Assembly: GCA_002286715.1 (NCBI GenBank)
Contig: NSJX01000072.1
Coordinates: forward strand, 36,949-100,948
DNA length: 64,000 bases
Origin: Dentipellis sp. KUC8613
Taxonomy: Eukaryota > Basidiomycota > Agaricomycetes > Russulales > Hericiaceae
Direction: 5' to 3'
A program made the translations under genes and the position numbers. The notes below the pieces were generated by a model. The model ran no database searches. It was given only the letters and a program-made list of their open reading frames with translations, and was not told the DNA's origin. This document shows positions 22,339 to 33,664 of the stretch, piece by piece. Position 1 is the stretch's first letter, and each line of letters opens with the position of its first letter.

Positions 22339-25300
22339 TCAAACTTCAGTTTCCAACTTTTCAACGGCCTCTAGAACGACATCCGGGGTATTTGTTTGCG
22401 TGGCATCGGTCGGCGTCTCGGCGGTGTCCTGGGGCGGCTCAGCATGAGCAGACTTTTTGTCTTCTTTCTCCGCTTCTGCACGAAGACGGTCCCGCTCAGC
22501 AAGCGCCTCCAGTGTTTCCCCCGCCGCCTCCACCATCCTCTTCACACCCCCTGCAGTAAAGTAGTCAGTATATATCACACCACGCAATGCGCCCGAGGAT
22601 GATTACACACTTTCCAAGCTGAGCATGAACAACGTCTGTATCATTCAGCTGCAATCAGCGAACAGTCAAAGAGCACAAATTGGCGAGCCTCTCACATTTC
22701 GCGCATGCTCGTCCTGCCATACTTCGTCCTTCAGCCGCTCAGAGATACCCTCTTCCCTAGCAATCTCATCTAGCAATTTCTTCAACTCCTCCGGAGGACC
22801 CATCTCTGCCTGCGGGGGTACAAACTCCTCGCCATCCTGAGGCGGACGACCAAGTGCGTGCAGCGCGGCTGTAGAATGGCCATTCACCAGTGCGAAGTAC
22901 TGTATGTGCCGCCGGAACCTGTTGACGATCTCCAGTATCAAAGTGGGCAGGGGTTCGTAGCGCTCGTTTAGGCGCTTCTCGGCTTCCTCCAAGGTGAGAC
23001 TCTTGTTCTCAGCAGTTCCTGCAGCGGAAGCCGTCTCCTTCTTTTCATCGGGCTGCTCGGAATTCGGTTGCCGTCTTGGCGGTCTGGTCGTCCGGTCCTT
23101 CTGAGCCTGTTCCAGATTGCTGCGTCGACGTTGGCGAAAATGCTTCACGGCGGAGTCGAAAGTTTTGCTATGAATGGCACTGCGATATTTGGAGGAGAAC
23201 GCATCGGAGATCACTGTTGGGAAGATGTCAGCGTGAGTATGATATGAATATTGCGGCCGTGAAGTACCAGAGATGAGGATAGTCATCGCGCAGACACCCA
23301 ACAATGCCCAAAAAATGAAAATGGCACGCCCGACTTGTGTAACAGGAGCAAGGTCGCCATATCCAATCGTGGTGAACGTGATAAAACCTATCTACATGTC
23401 AGTCGATTGGACTCCGAAGAATGCAATTTTGCTTACAAAAATACAAGGCCGATCCGTAGGACCAATTTTCAGTATGCGAGAAAATGACAGCGCCAATCTA
23501 GCGAAGTGAATAAATGAGAAAATCTATTGCACGACAAAGCATATACACCTACCGTCCAGAAGATGAAAAATATTGACCATGCCAGTATGAGCTACACCCA
23601 CGGGGTCAGGTCGTGGAGCGATGAAAGCAAAGAGATTACCTTCGCATATAAATCCCACCTCTCCTCCTGCTCCATAGCCTTCACAATCGCCGCCATACCC
23701 TGCGGCTCCGAACCCGTCTCTTTCGCTTTCCACAGCATCCCATAAGCTCGCCTCCACCAAAGCTTGCCCCTCCTCTCCTTCCCATCACCCTCCGCAGTGG
23801 CTTGCACCTCCTCGTCGTGACCCCCATCAATCGGCCCCGTCCCAACCCTTCGCCGTGTCCCAGCCCTAATCACAGGCTCCCCAGAGCCTCCCGCAGGCTG
23901 CGAGTGCCCATGCACGGCCTCCGCATACCGATACGCCCTCGACCTCAAATGCGCCCTCCGCGTCGACGGCCTCACCTGCAAATTCCTATACCGCTCAAGC
24001 GGCACGCCTGCCGCCTGCGCCGCGGCCTCGAGCTGGCCCGCCGTCAGCGCCTTCGTATTCAGATGCACCTTCGGCGTGATACTAAAAATGCTATCGTGCC
24101 GCGCCAGCGCCGGCGCACCACCCCTCGACGCCGCGCCCGCGCTCGGGTACGGATCCGGCACCCAGACGTCCTTGCCGGCCTGCGTGAGCTGCCGCACGAC
24201 CTCCGCGCGCCAGCGGTGCTCCTCGCGCTCCTCACGCCGGCGCGCGTTGCGGCGCTGGCGGTACTCGCGCACGCGGCGGCGGTAGCGCACCTCGAGGCCC
24301 TCGAGCACGGCCTCGCCCATGATGCGCACGGACGCGCCGAGGATGACGATGCCGAAGGACGCGTAGAAGCAGATGACGACGCGCTGCGCGGTCGTCACGG
24401 GCACGATGTCGCCGAAGCCGATCGTGAGCGTCGTGACGATCGTGAAGAAGAGCCCGTTCACGAAGGAGAGGTCCATGAGGAGCGCGCTGAGGAGCGCGCC
24501 GAGCGCGATGTAGGAGAGGAAGATGATGGTGATGATGATCATGGAGCGCTGCTTGCGCGTGAGGCCGCTACCTGCATGATATGTACGGCGTGAGCTTCAT
24601 TTTGGCGTGTCAGTGGCAGATGGAAATTACCGCTTGAGGCGAAATTGGGGGTAACCACTAGGTCCCATATAAGGGTGATATTGACGACCGAGGTCACGAT
24701 GGTGGAGCACACGGTCATCCAGTAAGCCTCTCCATAAGTGAAACCGTCGTTGAACCGATGCTCCACGCCAAAAATGGTCACCGCGGTGATGTTGATTAAA
24801 TCTGAGAAACAGGGTCAACACAGTAAAGGAAACGAGAAGAGCGTGGACGCACCATGAGAGGTTAGAAGCAGAATACACAATATTGTCATGAGCTTGACCT
24901 TTCTCTCCATGAAACGTGTAACCAGAGCGATGTTTGCGAGAACTGCACAAGCCATGGAGATCCCTAGCCCAGCGTCCAGGATGGCCGTGTTCGGCTTGCT
25001 CTCCACAGTCTTGTTGTTTTCTGTCCGCACATACCAATGCTCCGTCAAGCCTGGGATCTCCAGAAGGATAGAGAAAGGGATGAGACTGCCGGAGAAGATG
25101 AGCGAGCTTCGGAAGTTCGAGGTGTAAGACGAGGCTTCCGAGTCCGGGTGCGACGCAAACAGAATGTCCTTGATCTTGACAAGCCAGCGCGGTAGTGATG
25201 GACGAGGTACTTCCGCAAAGAAGGAGCTGGAGGCAGAGTCGTCATTAGACTCTGTAATGTGGTCAAATTCGTCCTGGTCGCCCGGGTCGTGGCCTTCCTG

Positions 25301-25546
25301 GTCGTCCAGGTCATGCCCATCCTGGTCGCCCTGGTCGTTGGCAAGGTCGTTCTCGTCTGGCTCCGGAGTTTGGACAGATACTTCAGGAGCAGGAGACTCC
25401 TCCAGTCGATCCCGAGAGCTGCCTTCGTCCGCCTTCTCGAGGTCGACCCTCTCCGTGATGCGCTCGCTGGACGATCCTGGTCTCCCTCTGTCTTGCGGGG
25501 ACAGGAGAGATGAGACAAATGTAGCCGCTGTGGTAGCAATGGCCAT
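22339..25546 (-). CDS. Outward-rectifier K+ channel, TOK1-type with two pore domains
   Basis: Fungal potassium channel of the plasma membrane with eight predicted membrane segments and two pores in one chain. The start MAIATTAATF is followed by about 150 acidic residues with DQ/DD repeats. Membrane segments then follow: LIFSGSLIPFSILLEI, AILDAGLGISMACAVLANIALV, LMTILCILLLTSH and YWMTVCSTIVTSVVNITLIWD. Pore 1 is FFTIVTTLTIGFGDIVPVT; pore 2 is ITFTTIGYGDLAPVTQVG. Both selectivity filters (TIGFGD, TIGYGD) look normal. A basic loop of about 190 aa rich in Arg and Glu lies between the helix after pore 1 and the segment LILAWSIFFIFWT. The C-terminal tail is long, charged and coiled-coil-like (LNERYEPLPTLILEIVNRF ... 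LEAVEKLETEV). It is divergently arranged with OPRT across a 344-bp gap. Confidence 0.93.
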
Positions 25547-25890
25547 GAGAGGGGGGCTAGTATACTGTGAGCTGTGCCATGGAGCACAAGCGTTGATGAA
25601 GCTGAGATAGGCAAAGGTCGGAAGGGGAGCCAGTTATGGAGTCAAGGTTCGTTGGCAAGTTTTGAGACCGGCGTGCGGCCCCATGCGGTCACTCTGAACA
25701 GGCGCCGGAGCTTGCCCCGCGTCCAAGATAAGATTAGATCGCAGCCGATCTCACTCCTCGATTGCTCAGATCTTTTCTGCAATTCCTCCTCCTGATCCAC
25801 CACCCTCGAGTAGACAGCTACATGTAAACCACCATCTCCTCATTCGCATTTTTACGTGACGCTCATGCACGGCCACCATAGACTGAAAAA
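25547..25890. promoter_or_regulatory. Divergent promoter region, K+ channel / OPRT
   Basis: 344 bases between two genes transcribed away from each other, so it should drive both. The plus-side end is AT-richer (around 25840-25890) with an A run directly before the OPRT ATG. No specific binding site was identified. Confidence 0.4.
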
Positions 25891-26632
25891 ATGGCCCAGA
25901 ACTTGGAACCGTACCAGGTCGAGCTCATCGACCACGCCATGACCGTGGACGCTCTCAAATTTGGATCCTTCACGCTCAAGTCGGGCCGGTACGTCCCCCT
26001 TCCCCCCCTCCAGTCTTAACACACTTAAACTACCTCCCAGCATCTCGCCCTACTTCTTCAACGCAGGCCTCCTCTCCACCGGGCCTCTCCTGCACACCCT
26101 CTGCACGGCCTACGCCAGCGTTATCGCCTCCGCCCTATCGCCCTCCTCGCCGTCGCCCCTCCCGCAGTTCGACGTGCTCTTCGGGCCGGCATACAAGGGC
26201 ATCCCGCTCGCCGCCTGCACCGCGATGCTGCTGCACGCGCAGCACGGCATCCCCGTCGGGCTCGCGTACGACCGCAAGGAGCCGAAGGACCACGGCGAGG
26301 GCGGGTCCATGGTCGGCGTGCCCGTGCGCGGCAAGCGCGTGCTCATCCTCGACGACGTCATGACCGCCGGCACCGCCGTGCGCGGCGCGATCGACCTCAT
26401 CCGGCGCGAGGGCGGCGAGGTCGTCGGCGTCGTGATGTGCCTCGACCGCGAGGAGGTCGGCAAGGAGGGCCAGAGCACCGTCAAGGAGGTCGACCTCGCG
26501 ATCGGCGGCAAGAACCAGGTGCGCGCGATCCTGCGCATGCGCGACCTGATGCAGTGGTTGCGGGCGAAGGGCCGCGAGGAGGACCTGAAGGGGATGGAGG
26601 CGTACTGGGCGAAGTACGGCGTCAAGGAGTAG
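25891..26632 (+). CDS. URA5: Orotate phosphoribosyltransferase
   Basis: Makes orotidine 5'-phosphate from orotate and PRPP, the fifth step of pyrimidine synthesis, in the cytosol. Two exons, 25891-25988 and 26041-26632, joined in phase, give 690 nt and 229 aa, the normal size for fungal OPRT. Family blocks are FGSFTLKSGRISPYFFNAG, FDVLFGPAYKGIPLA, GLAYDRKEPKDHGEGG (flexible loop) and the PRPP-binding motif VLILDDVMTAGTAVRG. Start choice: first ATG, after an A-rich context, and in the expected distance from the FxLKSGR block. The gene converges on the derlin gene with 121 bp between stops. Symbol given by analogy with the yeast gene. Confidence 0.96.
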
Positions 26633-26753
26633 ACGCCCATCCCGCGATCCGAAGTCAAAAATATCTGTACATCTGCTTCCCATTCATATCTTTTCAGTAC
26701 GCTACACAAACTCAAAAAATGTCACCAGTACGCGGTGCGACTCAAGATCATCA

Positions 26754-27808
26754 TTATGAGTCCCCCAGTCGGTGCCCCGTGCCCCATCTGTATCCGGTTG
26801 CCCTCACTGTGTTCGCGCCGGCGCCCTCTCTCCTGTCTCGTGGGGGTATAACATGCACACCCGTGCCCGCCCCGACACTGGGCCCCGACCCGCTGCCCAC
26901 AAGTGACTTGAGCCAACCTGGCGCGCGCGACCATTCCCGCGCGCCAGGAAGACCACGGCCGTCGGGACCAAACACTGCTAGCCACCACAAGTGGCCAACG
27001 ACTACTCCGGTGATGCTCTGCGCGACGGCCTTCGGACCGCCCATGAGAAGGTCCATCCCTGCTGTGGCGTCAGCACGGACATTCAAATTTGAGACCAATG
27101 GAGCACGCACCCAACAGGACGTAAGGGAAGTACTTGACGGGGACCGTCACGAGGCCGAAGATCGATGTCTGAGAGCCTGCAGGCGCAAGCGCGGAGGACA
27201 AGTATGTCAAGCAGAGGAGCAGCGCTCGCGTGTGCACGAACGACTGCAGAGGAATGTTCAAAGCCTGTCCAACGCATGAGCAGCACATTCTCTCAGAGGT
27301 GATAGGAAGTGCATACCAAGATGCCTCCAGCAGCAAGGATGAGCTGCCACGCGTAGTCCGCAGAACGCCCGGCGAAAGTCCCGGATTCCAGTTGGTCGGA
27401 ATTTCGGCTGAGGGAACGATGTTGAACGCACGTTTGTGGCGGGTGGCAGATGGTAGACTTACTAGAGCATGGCAATATCGAATATGAAGTTGATTCCCGA
27501 GCCTACGAGGCGTCATCAGACCTGCTAGACGGCGAACCTACAGGGCAGCCACATACCTCCCAGGAAGAAACTCGTCCATATTCTCCACACCTACACAGAA
27601 ACCAGACATCAGGCGATACGTTCTTTACCAAAGAAAACGCCCCACGCACCTCAAATTTCTTCGTCACCAGCTCTTTCACAAAGACCACCCTGTACGGGCT
27701 GAGCAGCTCGAGGAGCACCGGCACGGTCACAGCCAGCGACGAGCCGCACATGAAGCGCGTCACCGGCGGGATCTTGCGAATTTCATCCCAGAATCCGCCT
27801 TGCGACAT
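26754..27808 (-). CDS. Derlin (Der1-like ER membrane protein)
   Basis: Rhomboid-like pseudoprotease of the ER membrane, part of the retrotranslocation channel that removes misfolded proteins (ERAD). Start MSQGGFWDEIRKIPPVTR at 27808 matches the derlin N-terminus with its IPPVTR block. Five introns split the rest: ELVTKKFE, then VWRIWTSFFLGG, SGINFIFDIAMLYR, NSDQLESGTFAGRSADYAWQ, then ALNIPLQSFVHTRALLLCLT, and GMDLLMGGPKAVAQSITGV. The WR and GxxxG-type elements (WRIWTSF, GSGINF) are those expected of the family. The last segment continues HLWWLAVFGP and a Gly/Pro/Arg-rich cytosolic tail. About 270 aa estimated. The catalytic Ser-His pair of active rhomboids is not expected in this family. Confidence 0.9.
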
Positions 27809-27995
27809 GGATCGCCGTCGTCGTGGTTGTCGTCGTGGTAAGGGTTTGAGAGGTGTGTGGAGGTCGTGCGTCCACCTGCGGCGGTGGGAGGATATAACTC
27901 AGAGGTCGAGACGCGTCACGTCACGGAACACGTCAGTATTTCGGGCACGTGCGCTTCGGTTTGCGGGGTATGTTCGAGAATTCGCTCGCTCTCAC

Positions 27996-30233
27996 TCAGT
28001 CGACAACGCCTGCTAGCCTGGATAGGCGGAGCCAGGAATGTCCAACAAGAACCACAAGTTCGAGTGAATCAAGAAAATGAGAGGTGCGATTCCCAATGAA
28101 TATGGTAATGCGAAAGCCCAAGTGATATAACGATCGTGTAAGTATGCATATGCGCAACTGCAAGCCCCAGTTGAACCGCTGAACCGCACTGCACAGAGCC
28201 CTCCAACGCAAAGGGGGATGGATGAACGAGAATGAATGAGTGAATGAATGAATGAATGTCCGGATCCGAAACCGTGCCATAGCTCTACCGTCGCCATGCA
28301 AGATATGTACAGAATGTAATGTCTGGAGCAGTGTGAAAGTTATAAACACGATAACAGGTATAAATGGATGAATAAGAAACGCGCGAGAGATACTGGGTGG
28401 CCCTCCACTCCATAAGTGGACGGGTGGGTCGTCCGTGGCGATTTTGTGCCATAGGGACGACTGGTGCGCTGAGCGCAATATGTCTGCATTGAGTGAGATG
28501 GATATCCATGGGGCAGGCAAGGAACCGGAACCTACAAGGGAGTGAATCGATTTTCGCCCGCCGAGGCTATTCCTTAACGGCATAAGGCGATGGTATTTGG
28601 GGGCTGCTCGTTGGCGGCCGGAATGACATGGACACACTCTGCAGAAGGCATCAGCAAGGGGAAACATGAGAACGTCCCAAACAGATGGTTCACCTTTTGG
28701 CGCAGTGATGAGACTGTCCATGACCTCGTCCAGGTCGAGCAGCAGCTCTTTGCTGGGTGAAGTCAGCACCCTCCCGAAGACGTCCAGCTGCTCGACGAGC
28801 CTGTCCTCCTCCTCAATGTCCATGATCATCTTCGAGTCCACGAAGAGCCTGCGCAGGCGGCGGTCCACCATCAGCCGCCACTCCACCAGGCAGCGCACAA
28901 CGAGCGCATCGCTATCGCCGAGGACGACCGTGTCGAGCAAAGGCAAGAGGAGTGGCGTGTATTCGTCCTGCGGCTCGCTGTACTCCGCGATAGACTGCGC
29001 CATGTAGCGCATCAGGACGAGGTAGAAGATGGACGAGTGGCAGTGGTCGATGAACAGCACCGAGAGCTTCGGGAGGCAGTAGAGCATGGACGAGAGGATG
29101 TCCACCTGGCACGCGATGCTCTCGACGCGCAGCCCGGCGACGCTGTGCAGGATCGTCTGGCCCGTCTCGGGGTACGGCGTGACGAGCTCCTGCACGAACG
29201 ACTCGTACGAGCCCCAGCAGTCGGGGAGGTTGAGCTCGAGGCGCTTGAGGTTCGTGATGGCGAGGCACGCGAGGAGCTTGCTGCCGAGGTCGGGCCCGAT
29301 GTTGTGGAAGGACAGCTTCTCCAGCTCGGGGAGGAGGACGCGGTCGCCGACCCAGTCCTCGTAGCCCTCGAAGGTGTGCACGCACGAGAGCCAGAACACC
29401 TGCAGCGAGGGCGAGCGCGCGAGCATGTCCATGAAGTCACCGTAAGATGCCGACGGTATGTCGTAAGGCAGGTGTAATTTGAGGACCGTGAGAGAACCGG
29501 TGGTAGAGGCGCCGCACCAATGAGAGGGCGAGTTGCGAAGGGACAGGTACGTCAAGCTCGGCATGCTGCAGGAGAAGAGGGCCGAGCTGTAGTCGAAGGG
29601 GACCTCGCGGCCCTCCTCGTTGCAGGTGGGTGCGGCGAGGCAGAGGTGCTCGAGCAGCGGGGCGGAGGAGCATGACGCGATGGCGGACAGCGCGTCTTGC
29701 ATCACCTCCTGGTTGTCGACGCGGATGAGTAATAGCCGCCAGCGCGCGACGTGGCGGGTGAGCGCAGAGAGGGCGTCCCTCAACGCCTCGCGCCGGTAGT
29801 CGACGGGCCCTTCGTATGTGGCAGCGTAGTCGGCGTGGCGCAGGTCCCACAGCGGCCTCCAATCCACACGAATCTCCAGCGGGACCCGCTTAGAGCGCTT
29901 CAGCAGGGCGTATGTCTGTGCGACGATGTGTTCGTCATAGTGGACGAGTGCGATACGGTTCCAAAGGAATGGCATGTTCAGAGTGATGGTGCGCCAGAGG
30001 CGGCAGACCTGGGAGAGGACGGCCTCGTGCCGCAGGGCGAAGTGGAGGCCCGGGGAGCGCCACGCAGGGTCATCCTCGTAGGAGAAGATGATGGAGAGGA
30101 TCTCGACCGGGAGCCTGTTTATCGCACTAACTTTGGGAGGACAGTGGACGACCTTGAAGTCTTCGCAGAACTTTCCCCCCTGTCGTCCCTTGCTCTTCCT
30201 GTCTCGGACTAGTCGCGCCCAACGAAGTGCCAT
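27996..30233 (-). CDS. F-box protein with leucine-rich C-terminal region
   Basis: The sequence VSAINRLPVEILSIIFSYED followed by LSQVCRLWRTITLNMPFLW is a clear F-box of the basidiomycete type, the part that binds Skp1 in SCF ubiquitin ligases. Downstream are irregular Leu-rich repeats, for example LEHLCLAAPTC, LTYLSLRNSPSHW, LPELEKLSFHNIG and LKRLELNLPD, which would choose the target. The ATG at 30233 (MALRWARLVRD) is preferred; an in-frame ATG at 30407 adds 58 residues without likeness to anything. The 3' end is doubtful: the frame stays open to 27996, but after about 28600 it turns into low-complexity residues encoded by a gaatg microsatellite, so the true stop or a last intron probably lies upstream. 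Target unknown. Confidence 0.75.
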   Translation of the reverse strand: MALRWARLVRDRKSKGRQGGKFCEDFKVVHCPPKVSAINRLPVEILSIIFSYEDDPAWRSPGLHFALRHEAVLSQVCRLWRTITLNMPFLWNRIALVHYDEHIVAQTYALLKRSKRVPLEIRVDWRPLWDLRHADYAATYEGPVDYRREALRDALSALTRHVARWRLLLIRVDNQEVMQDALSAIASCSSAPLLEHLCLAAPTCNEEGREVPFDYSSALFSCSMPSLTYLSLRNSPSHWCGASTTGSLTVLKLHLPYDIPSASYGDFMDMLARSPSLQVFWLSCVHTFEGYEDWVGDRVLLPELEKLSFHNIGPDLGSKLLACLAITNLKRLELNLPDCWGSYESFVQELVTPYPETGQTILHSVAGLRVESIACQVDILSSMLYCLPKLSVLFIDHCHSSIFYLVLMRYMAQSIAEYSEPQDEYTPLLLPLLDTVVLGDSDALVVRCLVEWRLMVDRRLRRLFVDSKMIMDIEEEDRLVEQLDVFGRVLTSPSKELLLDLDEVMDSLITAPKGEPSVWDVLMFPLADAFCRVCPCHSGRQRAAPKYHRLMPLRNSLGGRKSIHSLVGSGSLPAPWISISLNADILRSAHQSSLWHKIATDDPPVHLWSGGPPSISRAFLIHPFIPVIVFITFTLLQTLHSVHILHGDGRAMARFRIRTFIHSFTHSFSFIHPPLRWRALCSAVQRFNWGLQLRICILTRSLYHLGFRITIFIGNRTSHFLDSLELVVLVGHSWLRLSRLAGVVD
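28232..28260. repeat. Tetranucleotide microsatellite gaat
   Basis: About seven gaat/gagt units. It lies in the doubtful 3' extension of the F-box frame. Confidence 0.8.
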
Positions 30234-31956
30234 GCTTGTTGGAGCTTCGTTGATCTCAGGACATCGAAAGGCTGATACGGGGACAGCATATGGATCACTA
30301 TACGCCAAGATGACTGCAGATGGAGAAACAACATACCGTCTCCTTGCCGTCCGCCGTCGCGGTCGATGAGATCGATAAATCTCGGACCTTCGGAGTCGGA
30401 AGCACAAAGTTGAAAACGTTCTCGCGACCTTTTCACACTCCGTTTGACGCGCTTTCCTTATCCAACCCTCGCGCGGTCACGTGAACCCGCCTTTCTCCCT
30501 CCAATTCGCCCCTACATGGCCTAGTCCGACACATGCAGGCAATGCTGCACCCGCAAGGTGCAGAGAAGACCACCAAGACGAGACGGATTGCGGTCGATTA
30601 ACGAATTACCCAGGTGGTTCTGATCTGCGCAATGCAAGCATGGGTTTATTCCTATAATCATTTCTACACTCCGCATGGACCACACGCGTTTCCATCAGTG
30701 CACACCGGCCGCTGATTTACACATATCGGGCCTTCTGTGATTACAGCCTCGAGGAAACGTGCTGCAGGTAACCAGTGTGGGCCCGGGACGGCGTTGATGC
30801 CATGTGCGCGCCACGTGGATACAGGAACCACGCTGCCCCGCAACCAACACCAGGAATGCTTCCCGCCCCTCGCCGGAACATAGAAATCCGTGGAGCTCAT
30901 ATATCGGGGGGTGCCTGGTGAGATCTGTAGGTCTTGAAGATTGGCATCGCTGGTGAGACCCTGCGATGGATCCGTGAGCGGGCAAAATGAGATGTTCACG
31001 TGGGAAGGCCGACTTACCCTAGCAGCAGCGAGATAGATAACCGAGGGACGGTATCTGAAAGGGGAGAAGACTTGAACGGGCAGCTCGGGCATGGAATTAG
31101 AGCAAGTCTTTACTTGTCTATGGTCTCCGCTGGCCAATAGTATTCCGTCCTCGGAAGACACAGCCCGGCCTGGCCTTCAGATCCCTGCGTGACAGGCTCC
31201 AAGCCTACTGTCCCAGTGGTGTTTTATTTTTGACCATGAAACGAAGTTCAGGCTTGGGACCGGATGCGTATTCAATGTGCTGACGGCCCATCGAAAAGCA
31301 GTTTCCTGTACTCACGGTGTTAGCGGCGGCCGCGCAGACAATTACTATCGTATACATGCGATTAGATAGAATGCATAAGTAGCTGAACGACGGACCGCTC
31401 ACACACGCATTGCAGAGTGGTAATACCCCCGAGCGCGAGCCGCGATGGGTAAACATGCTAATCAAGCATTGGAGAATGAGACTCGGAGGAGGATGCCGCG
31501 GTTCCTGTGAATTATTAGTCTAAGAGAAAGCAGAGAAATAAATCGTGGCGACGTACTCACCAAGTTCAGTACGCTCAGTGATTATTGAAGTACTTGCCAG
31601 TGAAGGCAACAGCCATGACCATGGCAAGGTGACAGACGTCATGATCGTCCTCTCCTGGGCGCGAGTGTTTTTTTCAGCACCGGAAGAAAATCTGCTGCTA
31701 TTATAGCTATTATTCACGCACAATTTCCGTGTTAGCAGAAATAGCCGCACCTCCACCGCGTGCACAGAAGTCGAGTAAGTTCAAAAGCAGACTGCAGGCG
31801 TCACGATCACGTTCCAAAAAGGAAAGCAGCGGTCCACGTGCGCCATATACGCCCCGTGTCCCTAAGCGCCCATGCGCAAACGCGTCCTCACAGCCAACGC
31901 GTCTAGACCCATGTACACCCGCATCCCTATGCGTCTGCCCCCATAGCCCACCGCGC
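30234..31956. other. Gene-poor stretch between F-box and DUF262 genes
   Basis: No convincing gene. A tiny minus-strand frame at 31642-31458 could encode about 42 residues if one intron is removed (MTSVTLPWSWLLPS..., acceptor near 31507), but it has no recognised family and may be chance. The F-box promoter should lie around 30234-30500, where the sequence is pyrimidine-rich on the plus strand. Confidence 0.4.
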
Positions 31957-33664
31957 ATGGCACACCCAGAAGAGGAGGAATTCCGCCCGGACGAGCAGGA
32001 CGGAGGTGGGGAGAGCGAGTTCGAGAGCTCGGATGAGGACAGCGGCGACCCGAACGTCTTTAAAATACGCGGATCGCTGGAGCCGTTCAGCGCGGCGGCG
32101 TTGACCATCGCGGAGTTGCATGGTGCGCTGGTAGATCTTTTTAAGATGGGTACATGTGCATCTAATCTTGCGTGGTGCAGAACAAATCTTGGAGTCTCAG
32201 ATAGATTTGAGTCCTCCGTACCAGCGGGGTGCGTAGTTTCCATTTAATAACTAATCCCCGTCCTTATTATCGGTATTGTTGCTAATCTTTTTGACATATT
32301 GTAGACGTGGTATGGTCCACCCAAAAGCAGATGGCGATCATCGACTCCTTGTTCCACAATTACTATGTCCCACCAGTCGTTTTCGCAGCCACAGTGGATG
32401 AGGACGGTTTCGAAATACGGATCTGCGTAGATGGAAAGCAGAGGCTCACGAGCATCAGTAATTTCATGATCGGCAATGTATGTGCCCGCTCCAATTGTAA
32501 TCTCTTTGCCGTCGACGAGAGATCTCACCAACAATTTTTTTTAGATTGCATGTAGGTCCCTCGCGACTTCACAGTGGAATGTATACCGAAGTCCAGTTTC
32601 CAGATAGAGATCCCCATACCAAGAAATGCTGGTGGTATACCGTCTCGGAGAGTAACAGGCACAATCGCTCTCAATTACCCAAGGAGGGAAGAGAGTTGTT
32701 TGCTCGTAAAGAGCTTACCTACGGTACGTGAGGCAAATACGCGGAAGCGTTCGGGATTAAATTCCAGAAACAGTTGAATATCGCAATCTATCGCCCTTGG
32801 CGGAGCGGGATGTATTCCAACGCGTGCAGCTTGGGATGAGCCTCACCACGGCCGGTAAGTCATCGCCTTTCATTCTTCTCCCATCTAACATACATCATCT
32901 CCAGAGAAAATGCAAGCGATCTCCTCGCCCTGGGTAAACTGGATCACAGAGCTAGAATCAAAATACGTTTGGGGAAACGGCGGGCTCATGAACACCATCA
33001 ACTTCGAGACCACGCGCGGCCGCAACTTCCACAACCTTGCGGCGCTCGTGTTTTGCTGCCAGGGGCTGCCGTATTATCGCCACATCCCGTCTTCTCCAAA
33101 AATCACGCGCTGGCTTAGTGGGGACGAGAAGCCCGCGGTGGAGTTCCAGGAGCGCGTGCACCAGGCGCTGGAGCTGATGCTCGTGCTGGCGTCCAATCCG
33201 AATTTGAATCGGGCATTTCGCGGCAAGGATGTGGCGAGGAAGGTTGCGCCGGTGGAGTTTATCTTCCTCGGTGAGAGCCAGCCTCGAGATGTATCCATTT
33301 TCATGGCTGATAGTGCATAGGTGTTTTGATGTTCGAGATGCAGGAGAAGGAGTTCACGGACGACGAGCGCGCAGACGCGGCGCATTTCCTGCGCGTGCAG
33401 CTGCGGAAGAAAATCAAAGACGTGCGGCTCAACGAGGTGGTGAGCAAGGTCTGCTGGGACATCATCGACACGGCGATCAAGAAGCAGTCGTCGTCGACGA
33501 GCAGCATCGTGCGGGCGCTGAACAAGAGCACGGCGAAGGGCCATCCGCGGGGGAAGAGACAGGTGCGTGAGGACGACGAGGAGTTCCGCCCCAGTGGGTC
33601 TGCTTCGTCCCATATTTCGGCTCTGGCCAAAAGGTTGCGTGCGGGTCCTTCGCGGACGCGGTGA
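31957..33664 (+). CDS. DUF262 domain protein
   Basis: Eight exons: 31957-32149, 32181-32228, 32305-32477, 32545-32551, 32604-32723, 32774-32854, 32905-33270, 33321-33664; 1,332 nt, 443 aa. An acidic N-terminus (PEEEEFRPDEQDGGGESEFE) precedes EQILESQIDLSPPYQRDVVW and the DUF262 signature ICVDGKQRLTSI, the counterpart of the bacterial DGQQR motif of GmrSD/DndB-like proteins. The rest carries blocks seen in this fungal family: IAYRDPHTKKCWWYT, VEYRNLSPLAERDVFQRVQLG, AISSPWVNWI, FETTRGRNFHNLAALVFCCQ and APVEFIFLGVLMFEM. The end is basic. Exon 4 is only 7 nt long; without it the frame stops or the block YRDP is lost. Bacterial relatives act on modified DNA as nucleases; the function in basidiomycetes is not known to me and no separate nuclease domain is visible. 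Confidence 0.85.

Noticed and set aside
31458..31642. Small minus-strand two-exon frame of about 42 codons
   Set aside because: Splice signals exist but the product has no known family, no CAAX end and no conservation evidence.
32545..32605. Apparent premature stop in the DUF262 gene
   Set aside because: Disappears with a 7-nt exon that restores a conserved block and keeps all later phases, so the gene is called intact.
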